Below are positions 22,756 through 30,759 of a DNA stretch of 52,942 nt, piece after piece. Origin of the DNA: Longimicrobiaceae bacterium (GTDB taxonomy: Bacteria > Gemmatimonadota > Gemmatimonadetes > Longimicrobiales > Longimicrobiaceae); NCBI GenBank assembly GCA_030146875.1, contig JASLAX010000102.1, forward strand, positions 1-52,942, written 5' to 3'. Within the stretch, counting starts at the first letter, position 1. Every line of letters starts with the position of its first letter. The notes below the pieces were generated by a model. The model made no database searches. It had not been told where the DNA came from and worked only from the letters and a program-made list of their open reading frames with translations. The position numbers and the translations under genes were made by a program.

Positions 22756-24399
22756 ATGCGCATCGAAGTCCGCCCCCTGCGCCCCGCGGGCCTGGTCGCC
22801 GACTACCTGAAGGGAGCGGAGGCCGCGGCGCCGTTCTTCCCCTGGCGGCCGCACGACCCGGCGAGCTACCGCGAGAAGTGGGACGAGGTGCAGGAGCGCT
22901 TCGACCGCCCCGCCCGCGAGCGCGCGGCGGCGGCGGTCACGCCCTCCTCCCCCCGCGCGGCGGAGCGGCTCCGGCGCTTCGTGGAGGAGGGCGGGGCCAT
23001 GGTCACGACGGGGCAGCAGGCCGGCCTCTTCACCGGCCCGCTGTACACGGTGGTGAAGGCGCTCTCCGCCGTCCGCCTGGCGGCCGCGCTGGAGGAGGAG
23101 CTGGGGATCGTCGTCCTCCCCCTCTTCTGGTGCGCCTCCGAGGACCACGACTGGGACGAGGTGAACCACGTCCACGCCGTCGACGCGGACGGCGAGCTGC
23201 GGCGGATCGCCGTCCAGGCGACGGACCGCCGCCCGCTGCCGATGAGCGAGACGCGGCTGGGAGAGGACGTGGAAACCGCCTTCGATGCCTTCGCTGATCT
23301 CGTTGCGGGGCAGGGAAGTAACGGCACCCGCCTCAGGTCGGTTGGAGAAGCGTATTCCGCCGGCGCGACGATGGGCGAGGCGTTCCGGCGGACGATGCTG
23401 GAGCTGCTGGCCCCCTTCGACGCGCTGGTCACGGACGCCGCGGACCCGGCGCTGAAGGAGGCCTCGCTCCCCGTCCTGCGCCGGGAGCTGGGGCACGGCG
23501 TGGACCACGCGCGCCTGGTCGCGGGGCGGAGCGCGCGGCTCGCCGCGGCGGGGTACGACCCGCAGGTCGCCGTGGTGCCGCACGCCGCCAACCTCTTCTT
23601 CCACGGCGCCCAGGGGCGCGAGCGCCTGCACCGCGACGGCGACGCCTGGGTGGCGAAGGACAACGGCGTCCGCTTCGCCCCGGGCGAGGCGGAGGCGGCG
23701 CTGGAGGCCGATCCGACGGCGTTCTCGCCCAACGTTCTGCTCCGTCCCGTGGTCGAGTCGTGCGTCTTCCCCACGCTGGCGTACGTGGGCGGGCCGGCGG
23801 AGACGGCGTACTTCGCCCAGGCGGGGGCGCTCTTCGACGCGTTCGGCGTCGCGCCGCCGGTGGCGTTCCCGCGCTTCTCCGCCACCGTCTACCCGGAGTC
23901 GGCGGACGCCGTCCTCCGCCGCTGGCACCTGGATCCCGAGGAGCTGCGCCATCCCGCGCACGAGGTGGTCTCCCGCATCGCCCGCCGGCGCCTTCCCGCC
24001 GGGGTGGAGGACGCGCTCGCGGCCCTCCGCGCCGCCCTGGTGGACGGATACGCGGCGGTGATGGACGCCGCGCGGCCGGTGGACCCGGTGCTGGACCGCG
24101 TCGTCGGCTCGTACCGCAACCGCGCGCTGCTGGACGCGGCGGAGGCGGAGCGGCGCATCCTGGCGCAGGTCAAGCGGGGCGAGGCGGGGCTGGCGCGCGA
24201 GGTGGCGGCGGCGCGGAACGTCCTCTTCCCGGGCGGGGTTCCGCAGGAGCGGGTGCTGAACGTATTCCCCTTCCTCGCAGCCGATCCCGCGCTGCTGGAG
24301 CGGATGCTGGCGGCCATGGAGATCCCCTGGGCCTTCCGCGAGGCGGCGGGGGCGGGCGGTGGCGCGGCGGTTGCACCCGCCGCGCTGCGCTCGCCCTGA
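22756..24399 (+). CDS. bshC: bacillithiol biosynthesis cysteine-adding enzyme BshC
   Basis: Joins cysteine to GlcN-malate in the last bacillithiol step. 547 aa, family length. MVTTGQQAGLFTGPLYTVVKA (~76-96) is the hallmark nucleotide-binding loop, and LFWCASEDHDWDEVNHVH is the second conserved block. A C-terminal coiled coil (~440-510) follows, with LFPGGVPQERVLNVFPFLA near the end. bshA and bshB are not in the window. A short lower-GC stretch (~23270-23370) lies within the gene but keeps the frame. Confidence 0.93.
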   Translation: MRIEVRPLRPAGLVADYLKGAEAAAPFFPWRPHDPASYREKWDEVQERFDRPARERAAAAVTPSSPRAAERLRRFVEEGGAMVTTGQQAGLFTGPLYTVVKALSAVRLAAALEEELGIVVLPLFWCASEDHDWDEVNHVHAVDADGELRRIAVQATDRRPLPMSETRLGEDVETAFDAFADLVAGQGSNGTRLRSVGEAYSAGATMGEAFRRTMLELLAPFDALVTDAADPALKEASLPVLRRELGHGVDHARLVAGRSARLAAAGYDPQVAVVPHAANLFFHGAQGRERLHRDGDAWVAKDNGVRFAPGEAEAALEADPTAFSPNVLLRPVVESCVFPTLAYVGGPAETAYFAQAGALFDAFGVAPPVAFPRFSATVYPESADAVLRRWHLDPEELRHPAHEVVSRIARRRLPAGVEDALAALRAALVDGYAAVMDAARPVDPVLDRVVGSYRNRALLDAAEAERRILAQVKRGEAGLAREVAAARNVLFPGGVPQERVLNVFPFLAADPALLERMLAAMEIPWAFREAAGAGGGAAVAPAALRSP

Positions 24400-24422
24400 C
24401 CCATCCCTCAAAGTCCCCACGC

Positions 24423-26087
24423 ATGCACACCGAGCCGCAAGCGGAGCTCGAGACCGAGCCCGTGCAGGAGCCCGCCGAGGCCCGCGGCCAGCGCGCGTCG
24501 CTGATGGTGTCGGCGGGGATCCTGCTCTCCCGCATCTCCGGGCTGGTCCGCGAGGGGATCGTGGCGCAGTTCCTGGGCACGTCGCTCTACGCCGATGCGC
24601 TGCGGGCGGGGATCCGCATGCCCAACATCCTGCAGAACCTGCTGGGCGAGGGGACGCTGAGCGCCTCGTTCATCCCCGTCTACTCCGAGCTGCTGCACGA
24701 GGGACGCAAGGAGGAGGCGGGCCGCGTGGCGGGCGCCATCTTCGCGCTGCTCTTCGCCGCCGCGGCCGCGCTGGCCCTGCTGGGCGTGATCCTCGCTCCG
24801 GTCCTGACCTCCGTCTTCCTTCCTGGCTACACCGGCGTCCGGCGCGAGCTCACCATCCAGATCACCCGCATCATCTTCCCGATGACGGGCGTGCTGGTCC
24901 TCTCCGCCTGGACGCTGGGGATCCTGAACTCGCACCGCTCGTTCTTCCTGCCGTACGTGGCACCCGTCCTGTGGAACGCGTCCATCATCGGCGCGCTCTT
25001 CCTGTTCGCGGGCAAGACGTCGCTCTCGGGGCTGGTCATCGCGGCCGCGTGGGGGGCGCTGATCGGCGGCGTGCTGCAGTTCGCGGTGCAGCTCCCGGGC
25101 GTGCTGCGGCTGGAGCGGTCCCTCAAGATCCGCTGGGACACCAAGCTGGAGGGCGTGCGGTCCGCCGTCCGCAGCGCGGGGCCCGCCATCATGGGCCGCG
25201 GCGTCGTGCAGCTCTCGTCGTACGGCGACATGGTGCTGGCCTCGCTCCTGGTGGCGGGCGCCGTATCCACCTACACCTACGCGCTCACCATCTACATCCT
25301 CCCCATCTCGCTCTTCGGCATGTCCGTAGCCGCAGCGGAGCTCCCGGAGATGGCGCGGGAGCGCACGGCGGCGGTGGAGGTGCTGCGCAACCGGGCGCGG
25401 GCGGGGCTGGAGCGCATCTCGTTCTTCGTCGTCCCCTCGCTGGTGGCCTTCCTGCTGCTGGGCGACGTGGTGGTCGCCACGCTCTTCCAGCGCGGCCGGT
25501 TCACGCCCAACGACACGCTGGCGGTGTGGGCCACGCTCGCCGCCCTCTCCCTGGGGATGCTGGCGTCGACGACGTCGCGCCTCCTCTCCTCCACCTTCTT
25601 CGCCCTGAGGGACACCAGGACGCCGGCGCGGTACGCCACCGCGCGCGTGGTCCTCTCCATCGTGCTGGGGATCGCGCTGATGATCGCGCTGGAGGGGATC
25701 AACGCCAAGTCGCTGCAGATCCCGGGCGGGCCGCTCTCCGACTTTCGCGCGGGCGGGAAGCCGATGGGCACGGTGGGGCTGGGGCTGGCGTCGGGGATCT
25801 CGGCGTGGGTGGAGTGGGCGCTGCTCCGGCGGGCGCTCTCGGCGCGGATCGGGCCGGGGGCGGGGGCGCGGATGGGCGTGCTGGGGCGGATGTTCGCCTC
25901 CGCGCTGCTGGCCGCCGGGGGGGGCTGGGCGGTGCGGATGCTGATCGGCGACGTTCACCCCATCCCCCGCGGGATCGTGGTCCTGGGCACCTACGGCGTG
26001 GTCTACTTCGGCGTGGCGGCGGCGCTGGGGCTGGAGCAGTCGCGGCTGGTGCTGAACCGCGTCCTGCGCCTGGCCGGCCGTCGCTGA
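24423..26087 (+). CDS. murJ: lipid II flippase MurJ
   Basis: Moves lipid II across the inner membrane for peptidoglycan synthesis. 554 aa with ~14 predicted TMs. Signature near the N-terminus: SRISGLVREGIVAQFLG and LLGEGTLSASFIPVYSELL. The first 25 residues are acidic (Glu/Pro/Gln) and cytosolic. An extra-membrane insert around 425-445 (NAKSLQIPGGPLSDFRAGG) is unusual for MurJ. It is co-directional with bshC (23-nt gap). Confidence 0.93.
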   Translation: MHTEPQAELETEPVQEPAEARGQRASLMVSAGILLSRISGLVREGIVAQFLGTSLYADALRAGIRMPNILQNLLGEGTLSASFIPVYSELLHEGRKEEAGRVAGAIFALLFAAAAALALLGVILAPVLTSVFLPGYTGVRRELTIQITRIIFPMTGVLVLSAWTLGILNSHRSFFLPYVAPVLWNASIIGALFLFAGKTSLSGLVIAAAWGALIGGVLQFAVQLPGVLRLERSLKIRWDTKLEGVRSAVRSAGPAIMGRGVVQLSSYGDMVLASLLVAGAVSTYTYALTIYILPISLFGMSVAAAELPEMARERTAAVEVLRNRARAGLERISFFVVPSLVAFLLLGDVVVATLFQRGRFTPNDTLAVWATLAALSLGMLASTTSRLLSSTFFALRDTRTPARYATARVVLSIVLGIALMIALEGINAKSLQIPGGPLSDFRAGGKPMGTVGLGLASGISAWVEWALLRRALSARIGPGAGARMGVLGRMFASALLAAGGGWAVRMLIGDVHPIPRGIVVLGTYGVVYFGVAAALGLEQSRLVLNRVLRLAGRR

Positions 26088-26161
26088 CGGGGGGAACGCG
26101 CGGGCGGGGCGGGGTATCAAGGGAACGCCGAACCGATCCCGAAAGGACCCTGCCGCCCCCG

Positions 26162-28015
26162 ATGGCCACGACCACGCTGGACGCCCGTCTCCGCGGCATC
26201 TCCACCGCCCCCGGCGTGTACCTGATGAAGGACGCCGCGGGCGAGATCCTCTACGTGGGGAAGGCCAAGTCGCTGCGCCCGCGGGTGCGGTCGTACTTCG
26301 CCTCGTCGGCCCAGCACTCGCTGAAGACGCGCGAGATGGTGCGGCGGGTGGACGACGTGGAGACGATCGTGGTGGACAGCGAGGCGGAGGCGCTGATCCT
26401 GGAGAACAACCTGATCAAGGAGCACCGCCCCCGGTTCAACATCAACCTGCGCGACGACAAGACGTACCCGTACGTGAAGGTCACGGTGCAGGAGCGCTAC
26501 CCGCGGGTGTTCGTGACCCGCACGCTGGCGCGGGACGGGGCGCGGTACTTCGGGCCGTACACCGACGTGCGGCGGATGCGGCAGGCGCTGGAGCTGGTGA
26601 AGCGGCTCTACACCGTGCGCTCCTGCCACTACGACCTGCCCGGCGAGTCCCCCGCGCGCGCCTGCCTGGACCACCACATTGGCCGCTGCCGCGCGCCGTG
26701 CGTGGGGATGCAGGGCGAGGAGGACTACCGCGGGATGGTGGAGGAGATCCTGGAGATCCTGGGCGGCCACACCCGCGGGGTGGCGGCGCGGCTGAGGGCG
26801 GAGATGGCGGCCGCGGCCGAGGCGATGGACTTCGAGCGCGCGGCCGGCCTGCGCGACGCCGTGGCCCAGCTCGACGGGCTGGAGAGCCGGCAGCGCGTGG
26901 TGGACGTGGCGGGGGGAGACCGCGACGTGGTGGCGATCGCGCGCGACGGGGCGGAGGCGTGCGGCGTGGTCCTGCAGGTCCGCGAGGGAAAGCTGCTGGG
27001 CCGCCAGGCGCAGTTCCTGGACGGCATCGCCGACGAGGCCGACGAGGCGGCGCTGGGCGCCTTCGCGGGGCGCATCTACACCGAGCGGGCGCTGCGCGAC
27101 CCCGCCGGGATCCCACCGGAGGTGCTGTTCCCCTGCGAGTTCGACGACCGCGACGCGGTGGAGGCGCTGCTGCGCGCGCACGCCGGCCACGCCGTGCGCA
27201 CGCGCGTCCCCCGGCGGGGCGAGAAGGTGCAGCTCGTGGAGCTGGCCTCGCGGAACGCCCGGCACCTGCTGGAGGAGAGGAAGCTGCTGGGGAACGCCGC
27301 CGCGACCAGGGCGCCGGACGCGCTGTACGAGCTGGCCGAGGTGCTGGAGCTCTCCTCGGTCCCGCGCCTGGTGGTGTGCTTCGACATCTCGCACACGCAG
27401 GGGAGCGAGACCGTGGCGTCCGCCGCGTTCTTCGAGAACGGCGAGCCGGCGAAGGGCGAGTACCGCTCCTTCCGGGTGCGCGGCGACTGGGGGAACGACG
27501 ACTTCCGCTCCATGCACGAGGTGGTGACCCGCTACTTCCGCCGCCGGGTGGAGGAGGGGAAGCCGCTCCCGGACCTGGCGGTGATCGACGGCGGCAAGGG
27601 GCAGCTCTCCGCCGCGCGCCGCGCGCTGGAGGAGCTGGAGCTCCCGCAGCAGGCGGTGGTGTCGCTGGCGAAGAAGGAGGAGGAGATCTTCGTGCCCGGC
27701 CGGCCCGACCCGGTGCGCCTGCCGCGCCGCTCGCCCGCGCTGCGGATGATGCAGCGGCTGCGCGACGAGGCCCACCGCTTCGCCGTGACCTACAACCGGA
27801 AGCTGCGGACCAAGCGGACCGTGCGCTCGGAGCTCTCCACCATCCCCGGCGTGGGGCCGGCGCGGCAGCGCGCGCTGCTGGAGCGCTTCGGGTCCATGCG
27901 CGCCGTGGCGAAGGCGGACGAGGCCCAGATCGCGGGGCTGCCGGGGTTCGGCCCCGCGCTGGCCCGCGCCGTGCTCCGTCACCTGCGCGGCGGGGGCGAG
28001 GCCACCACGGCGTGA
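26162..28015 (+). CDS. uvrC: excinuclease ABC subunit C
   Basis: Dual-incision nuclease of nucleotide excision repair. 617 aa. GIY-YIG domain (GVYLMKDAAGEILYVGKAKS, ~17-36), a Cys cluster likely to hold the 4Fe-4S centre (CHYDL, ACLDHH, CRAPC), a UVR motif (EAMDFERAAGLRDAVAQLD), a C-terminal RNase H-like nuclease (CFDISHTQGS and VIDGGKGQLSAA), and a tandem HhH (STIPGVGPARQRALLERFGS). The 74-nt gap upstream shows no feature. UvrA/UvrB are not present. Confidence 0.96.
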   Translation: MATTTLDARLRGISTAPGVYLMKDAAGEILYVGKAKSLRPRVRSYFASSAQHSLKTREMVRRVDDVETIVVDSEAEALILENNLIKEHRPRFNINLRDDKTYPYVKVTVQERYPRVFVTRTLARDGARYFGPYTDVRRMRQALELVKRLYTVRSCHYDLPGESPARACLDHHIGRCRAPCVGMQGEEDYRGMVEEILEILGGHTRGVAARLRAEMAAAAEAMDFERAAGLRDAVAQLDGLESRQRVVDVAGGDRDVVAIARDGAEACGVVLQVREGKLLGRQAQFLDGIADEADEAALGAFAGRIYTERALRDPAGIPPEVLFPCEFDDRDAVEALLRAHAGHAVRTRVPRRGEKVQLVELASRNARHLLEERKLLGNAAATRAPDALYELAEVLELSSVPRLVVCFDISHTQGSETVASAAFFENGEPAKGEYRSFRVRGDWGNDDFRSMHEVVTRYFRRRVEEGKPLPDLAVIDGGKGQLSAARRALEELELPQQAVVSLAKKEEEIFVPGRPDPVRLPRRSPALRMMQRLRDEAHRFAVTYNRKLRTKRTVRSELSTIPGVGPARQRALLERFGSMRAVAKADEAQIAGLPGFGPALARAVLRHLRGGGEATTA

Positions 28016-28064
28016 CGACGACGACCGTCCCGGGGGGGACGGCGAGACCCGAACGGGAGCGGTG

Positions 28065-29060
28065 ATGAAGATCGCGGTGCTGATGGGGGGGACGAGCGCG
28101 GAGCGGGAGGTCTCGCTGGCGTCGGGGCAGGCGATCGTGAAGGCGCTGCGCGAGCGCGGCCACGAGGTGTCGACGGTGGACACCGCCCGCGGCTTCGTGG
28201 CGCCCGACGACGAGGGATCTCTCCTCCCCGAGGGGGTGCACTCCGCCCCCCCGGCCGAGTCGGAGGCGCAGCTCACGCCCGAGGGGCTGGCGGCGCTCCC
28301 GCAGGTGCGCGGGGCGGACGTGGCCTTCCTGGCGCTGCACGGCGGCGACGGCGAGGACGGCACGGTGCAGGCGCTGCTGGACCTGCTCGGCGTGCGCTAC
28401 ACGGGCACGGGCCCGCTGGGGTCGGGGATCGCGATGGACAAGGACGTCAGCAAGCGCCTGCTGCGCGACGCCCAGGTGCCCACGCTCCCCTGGCGGGTGG
28501 CGCGCGCGCCCGACTTCGCGTACGACGCCGACATCATCGAGGACATGATCGGCATCCCCTGCGTGGTCAAGCCGTCGCGGCAGGGCTCGAGCGTGGGGAT
28601 CCACGTGGTCCGCGACCCGGACGAGCTGGAGGCGGCGGTGCGCGACGCGGCGAAGTACGACACCGAGGTGATGATCGAGCGCTTCGCGAAGGGGCGAGAG
28701 CTCACCGTCGGCATCCTGGGCGACCAGGCGCTGCCCCCGGTGGAGATCCGCCCCAGGAAGGGGATCTACGACTACGAGTCCAAGTACACGCCGGGGATGA
28801 CGGAGTACCTGTGCCCGGCCCCCTTGCCCGAGGAGGTGGTGGCGCAGGTGCAGGCCTACGCGCTGCGGGCCTTCCGGGTGCTGAAGCTGCGCGGCTACGC
28901 CCGCATCGACTTCATCCTGGCGAAGGAACAGCTCTTCTGCCTGGAGGCCAACACGCTTCCCGGCATGACGGCCACCTCGCTGCTCCCCAAGGGCGCGGCG
29001 GCGGTGGGGATCCCCTTCCCGGACCTCTGCGAGCGCATCGTGAACCTCGCGCTCGCCTGA
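28065..29060 (+). CDS. ddl: D-alanine--D-alanine ligase
   Basis: ATP-grasp ligase making D-Ala-D-Ala for peptidoglycan. 331 aa. LMGGTSAEREVSLASGQAI, FLALHGGDGEDGTVQALLD, TGTGPLGSGIAMDKDVSK, CVVKPSRQGSSVGI and the metal site CLEANTLPGMTATSLLPKGA; most homologues have EVNTLPGMT. The ATG at 28065 is preceded by GGGAG; a GTG one codon upstream is possible. It is followed by a 15-bp hairpin. Confidence 0.95.
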   Translation: MKIAVLMGGTSAEREVSLASGQAIVKALRERGHEVSTVDTARGFVAPDDEGSLLPEGVHSAPPAESEAQLTPEGLAALPQVRGADVAFLALHGGDGEDGTVQALLDLLGVRYTGTGPLGSGIAMDKDVSKRLLRDAQVPTLPWRVARAPDFAYDADIIEDMIGIPCVVKPSRQGSSVGIHVVRDPDELEAAVRDAAKYDTEVMIERFAKGRELTVGILGDQALPPVEIRPRKGIYDYESKYTPGMTEYLCPAPLPEEVVAQVQAYALRAFRVLKLRGYARIDFILAKEQLFCLEANTLPGMTATSLLPKGAAAVGIPFPDLCERIVNLALA

Positions 29061-29079
29061 CGGGGTAGCACTCCCTGAC

Positions 29080-29121
29080 GCCCCGGCGGCGCGGCGCGAG
29101 ACGGGCCCGCGCCGCCGGGGC
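29080..29121 (+). other. 15-bp GC hairpin between ddl and the rhomboid gene
   Basis: Perfect stem 29080-29094 with 29107-29121 and a 12-nt loop. There is no T-run after it, and the rhomboid ATG follows 16 nt later. It may be a weak terminator, an mRNA 3'-end stabiliser or a leader structure. Confidence 0.5.
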
Positions 29122-29137
29122 ACCCGAACCCTGCAGC

Positions 29138-30037
29138 ATGGCATACCGCGACAGCTACGACACGCCCGGCGCCATCCGGGTCACCCCCTGGGTGAAGCGG
29201 CTCCTCATCGCCAACACGGCCGTCTTCGTGCTGGCGCTGGTCTCCACGGTGGGCGGCTTCCGCGAGGTCCTCACCAACCTGCTGGCGGTGAGCCAGCAGA
29301 CGGTCCCGCTGCGCCCGTGGACCGTCCTGACCTACGCGTTCCTGCACTTCTCGCCGTTCCACCTGCTCTTCAACCTGCTCTTCCTGTACTTCTTCGGCGG
29401 GCCGCTGGAGGAGCGCTGGGGATCGCGGGACTTCCTGAAGTTCTACGCGGTGGCGGCGCTGGGCGGCGGGCTGGCCTCGCTGGTCTACCCGTTCGGCTAC
29501 GTGCTGGGGGCGAGCGGCGCGGTCTACGGGCTGATGGTGGCGTACGCCATGATCTGGCCCGACCGGCAGATCCACGTCTGGGGCATCTTCCCGGTCGCCG
29601 TGAAGTGGCTGGTCTTCGCCACCATCCTGCTCTCGGTCTCGCTGACGATCAGCGGCGGGGGCGGGACGGCGCACCTGGCGCACCTGGGCGGGATCGCGGC
29701 GGGGTTCCTGTGGATGAAGAGCCCGTGGCGCCCTTCCGAGTGGGGCGACGTGCCCACGCCCGCGCGGCGGAAGACGGCGTCCGCGGCGTCGAAGAAGAAG
29801 GGCTTCTCGCTGCCGTGGAAGAAGGGGCCGCAGGCGGTGCCGTCGTCTCCCTCTCCGCGCGGCCCCGCGGCGCCGGTGGCGGTGGCGCAGCCTGCGGCGG
29901 TCTCGCGGAAGGAGCGGGAGCTTCTCGACGACGTGGACCGGATCCTGGACAAGATCTCGCAGAAGGGGCTGTCGTCCCTGAGCGACGAGGAGAAGGAGCG
30001 GCTGAACGAGGTGAGCAAGCGGTACCGGACGAACTGA
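29138..30037 (+). CDS. rhomboid-family intramembrane serine protease with cytosolic tail
   Basis: 299 aa. Six predicted TMs (~20-195). HLLFNLLFLYFFGGPLEERWG is the L1/TM2 block, the catalytic Ser is in LGASGAVYG (~126-134) and the catalytic His in AHLAHLGGIAAGF. The tail (~200-299) has a Lys/Ala/Pro-rich linker and ends in LDDVDRILDKISQKGLSSLSDEEKERL, a small domain common in rhomboids of the Bacteroidota/Chlorobi group. The substrate is unknown. It is the last gene before a strong terminator. Confidence 0.9.
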   Translation: MAYRDSYDTPGAIRVTPWVKRLLIANTAVFVLALVSTVGGFREVLTNLLAVSQQTVPLRPWTVLTYAFLHFSPFHLLFNLLFLYFFGGPLEERWGSRDFLKFYAVAALGGGLASLVYPFGYVLGASGAVYGLMVAYAMIWPDRQIHVWGIFPVAVKWLVFATILLSVSLTISGGGGTAHLAHLGGIAAGFLWMKSPWRPSEWGDVPTPARRKTASAASKKKGFSLPWKKGPQAVPSSPSPRGPAAPVAVAQPAAVSRKERELLDDVDRILDKISQKGLSSLSDEEKERLNEVSKRYRTN

Positions 30038-30060
30038 CCGCCGTCCGCGGCGGCAGGGCA

Positions 30061-30100
30061 GGGGCCTTTCCGATTCGTCGGAGGGGCCCTTCGTCGTTTC
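30061..30100 (+). terminator. rho-independent terminator with UUCG tetraloop
   Basis: Stem 30062-30073 with 30078-30089 (12 bp including two G-T pairs), loop TTCG, then TTCGTCGTTT. It lies 24 nt after the rhomboid stop and closes the rlmH-rhomboid unit. Confidence 0.8.
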
Positions 30101-30702
30101 CGCTGCTTTCCGTGTCGGCGACGGAGGGCGTGGGGGGGGACGGGAGTTCGCGGAGTCCACGGAGTTCACGGTGAACTACAGGGGGGCTCACGCGGAGGCG
30201 CGGAGAACGCGGAGGTGCGGGGGGCGGGTTTTCCGCTCCGCTCCGGCGGGTCCCGGCCGGACGGCGGGCGGCGGGGGAGGGAAGTGAAGAGGCGGCGCGT
30301 CCCGCCTCTTCCGCGACGCGCTGGAAGGCCGCTGGAGTGGCGATCGTGTTCGGGTGAGGGTACGGAGAAGGGGTGCGGCGGTTTCGTGCGTCCTGGGGGA
30401 TCCTCGCGCGTTTTTTCTCGTTGTAGTCGTTGCGGCCCCCTTCGCCCTCGTATCGTGGACGTCGGGTTGGCTCGCGACGAGAGCATGACAGCCTGCGAAG
30501 GCAGGCTTCGTGTGGTTGTTGCTGCGATTTCTTCAATCGCCGGCAACACGGCAGGGCCACAGGTGTGTTGATCGTGGGAGAGACAGCAGGTGTTGTAAGT
30601 GTGTTGAGAAGTGTGTAGGTGTTAAAGGCGTGTAGTGTTGACGAGTGTTACGCCTCGTCGTCCTCGGCACCGCTGGTGGAAGCTGTTGCAGGGCAAGGAG
30701 AT
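30101..30702. other. 600-bp noncoding stretch with a GTGTT-rich patch
   Basis: No gene recognised on either strand. It contains a degenerate CACGCGGAGGCGCGGAG-like segment (~30189-30216), a T6 run after a weak 6-bp hairpin (~30384-30417), a 7-bp hairpin with GAAG loop (30490-30507), and a lower-GC patch 30564-30650 with six GTGTTG/GTGTTA repeats. No tRNA fold was seen. Confidence 0.6.
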
Positions 30703-30732
30703 GCGGGGCGGAGGCATTCGCCCCCGCCCCGC
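30703..30732 (-). terminator. terminator-like hairpin after ligD
   Basis: 12-bp stem with one G-T pair (30703-30714 with 30721-30732), loop of 6, 28 nt beyond the ligD stop on the minus strand. The following minus-strand sequence is only mildly T-rich. Confidence 0.6.
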
Positions 30733-30759
30733 TGGCGGCCGGCCCTCCACCCCGCCACC

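Noticed and set aside
30564..30650. GTGTTG repeats as a CRISPR array or origin of replication
   Set aside because: The repeat unit is 6 nt and irregularly spaced; no dnaA, parAB or cas gene and no strand-wide gene orientation switch typical of an origin.
30101..30702. tRNA or other structured RNA gene
   Set aside because: No cloverleaf arms, T-loop GTTCRANNC or 3' CCA found; only short hairpins.
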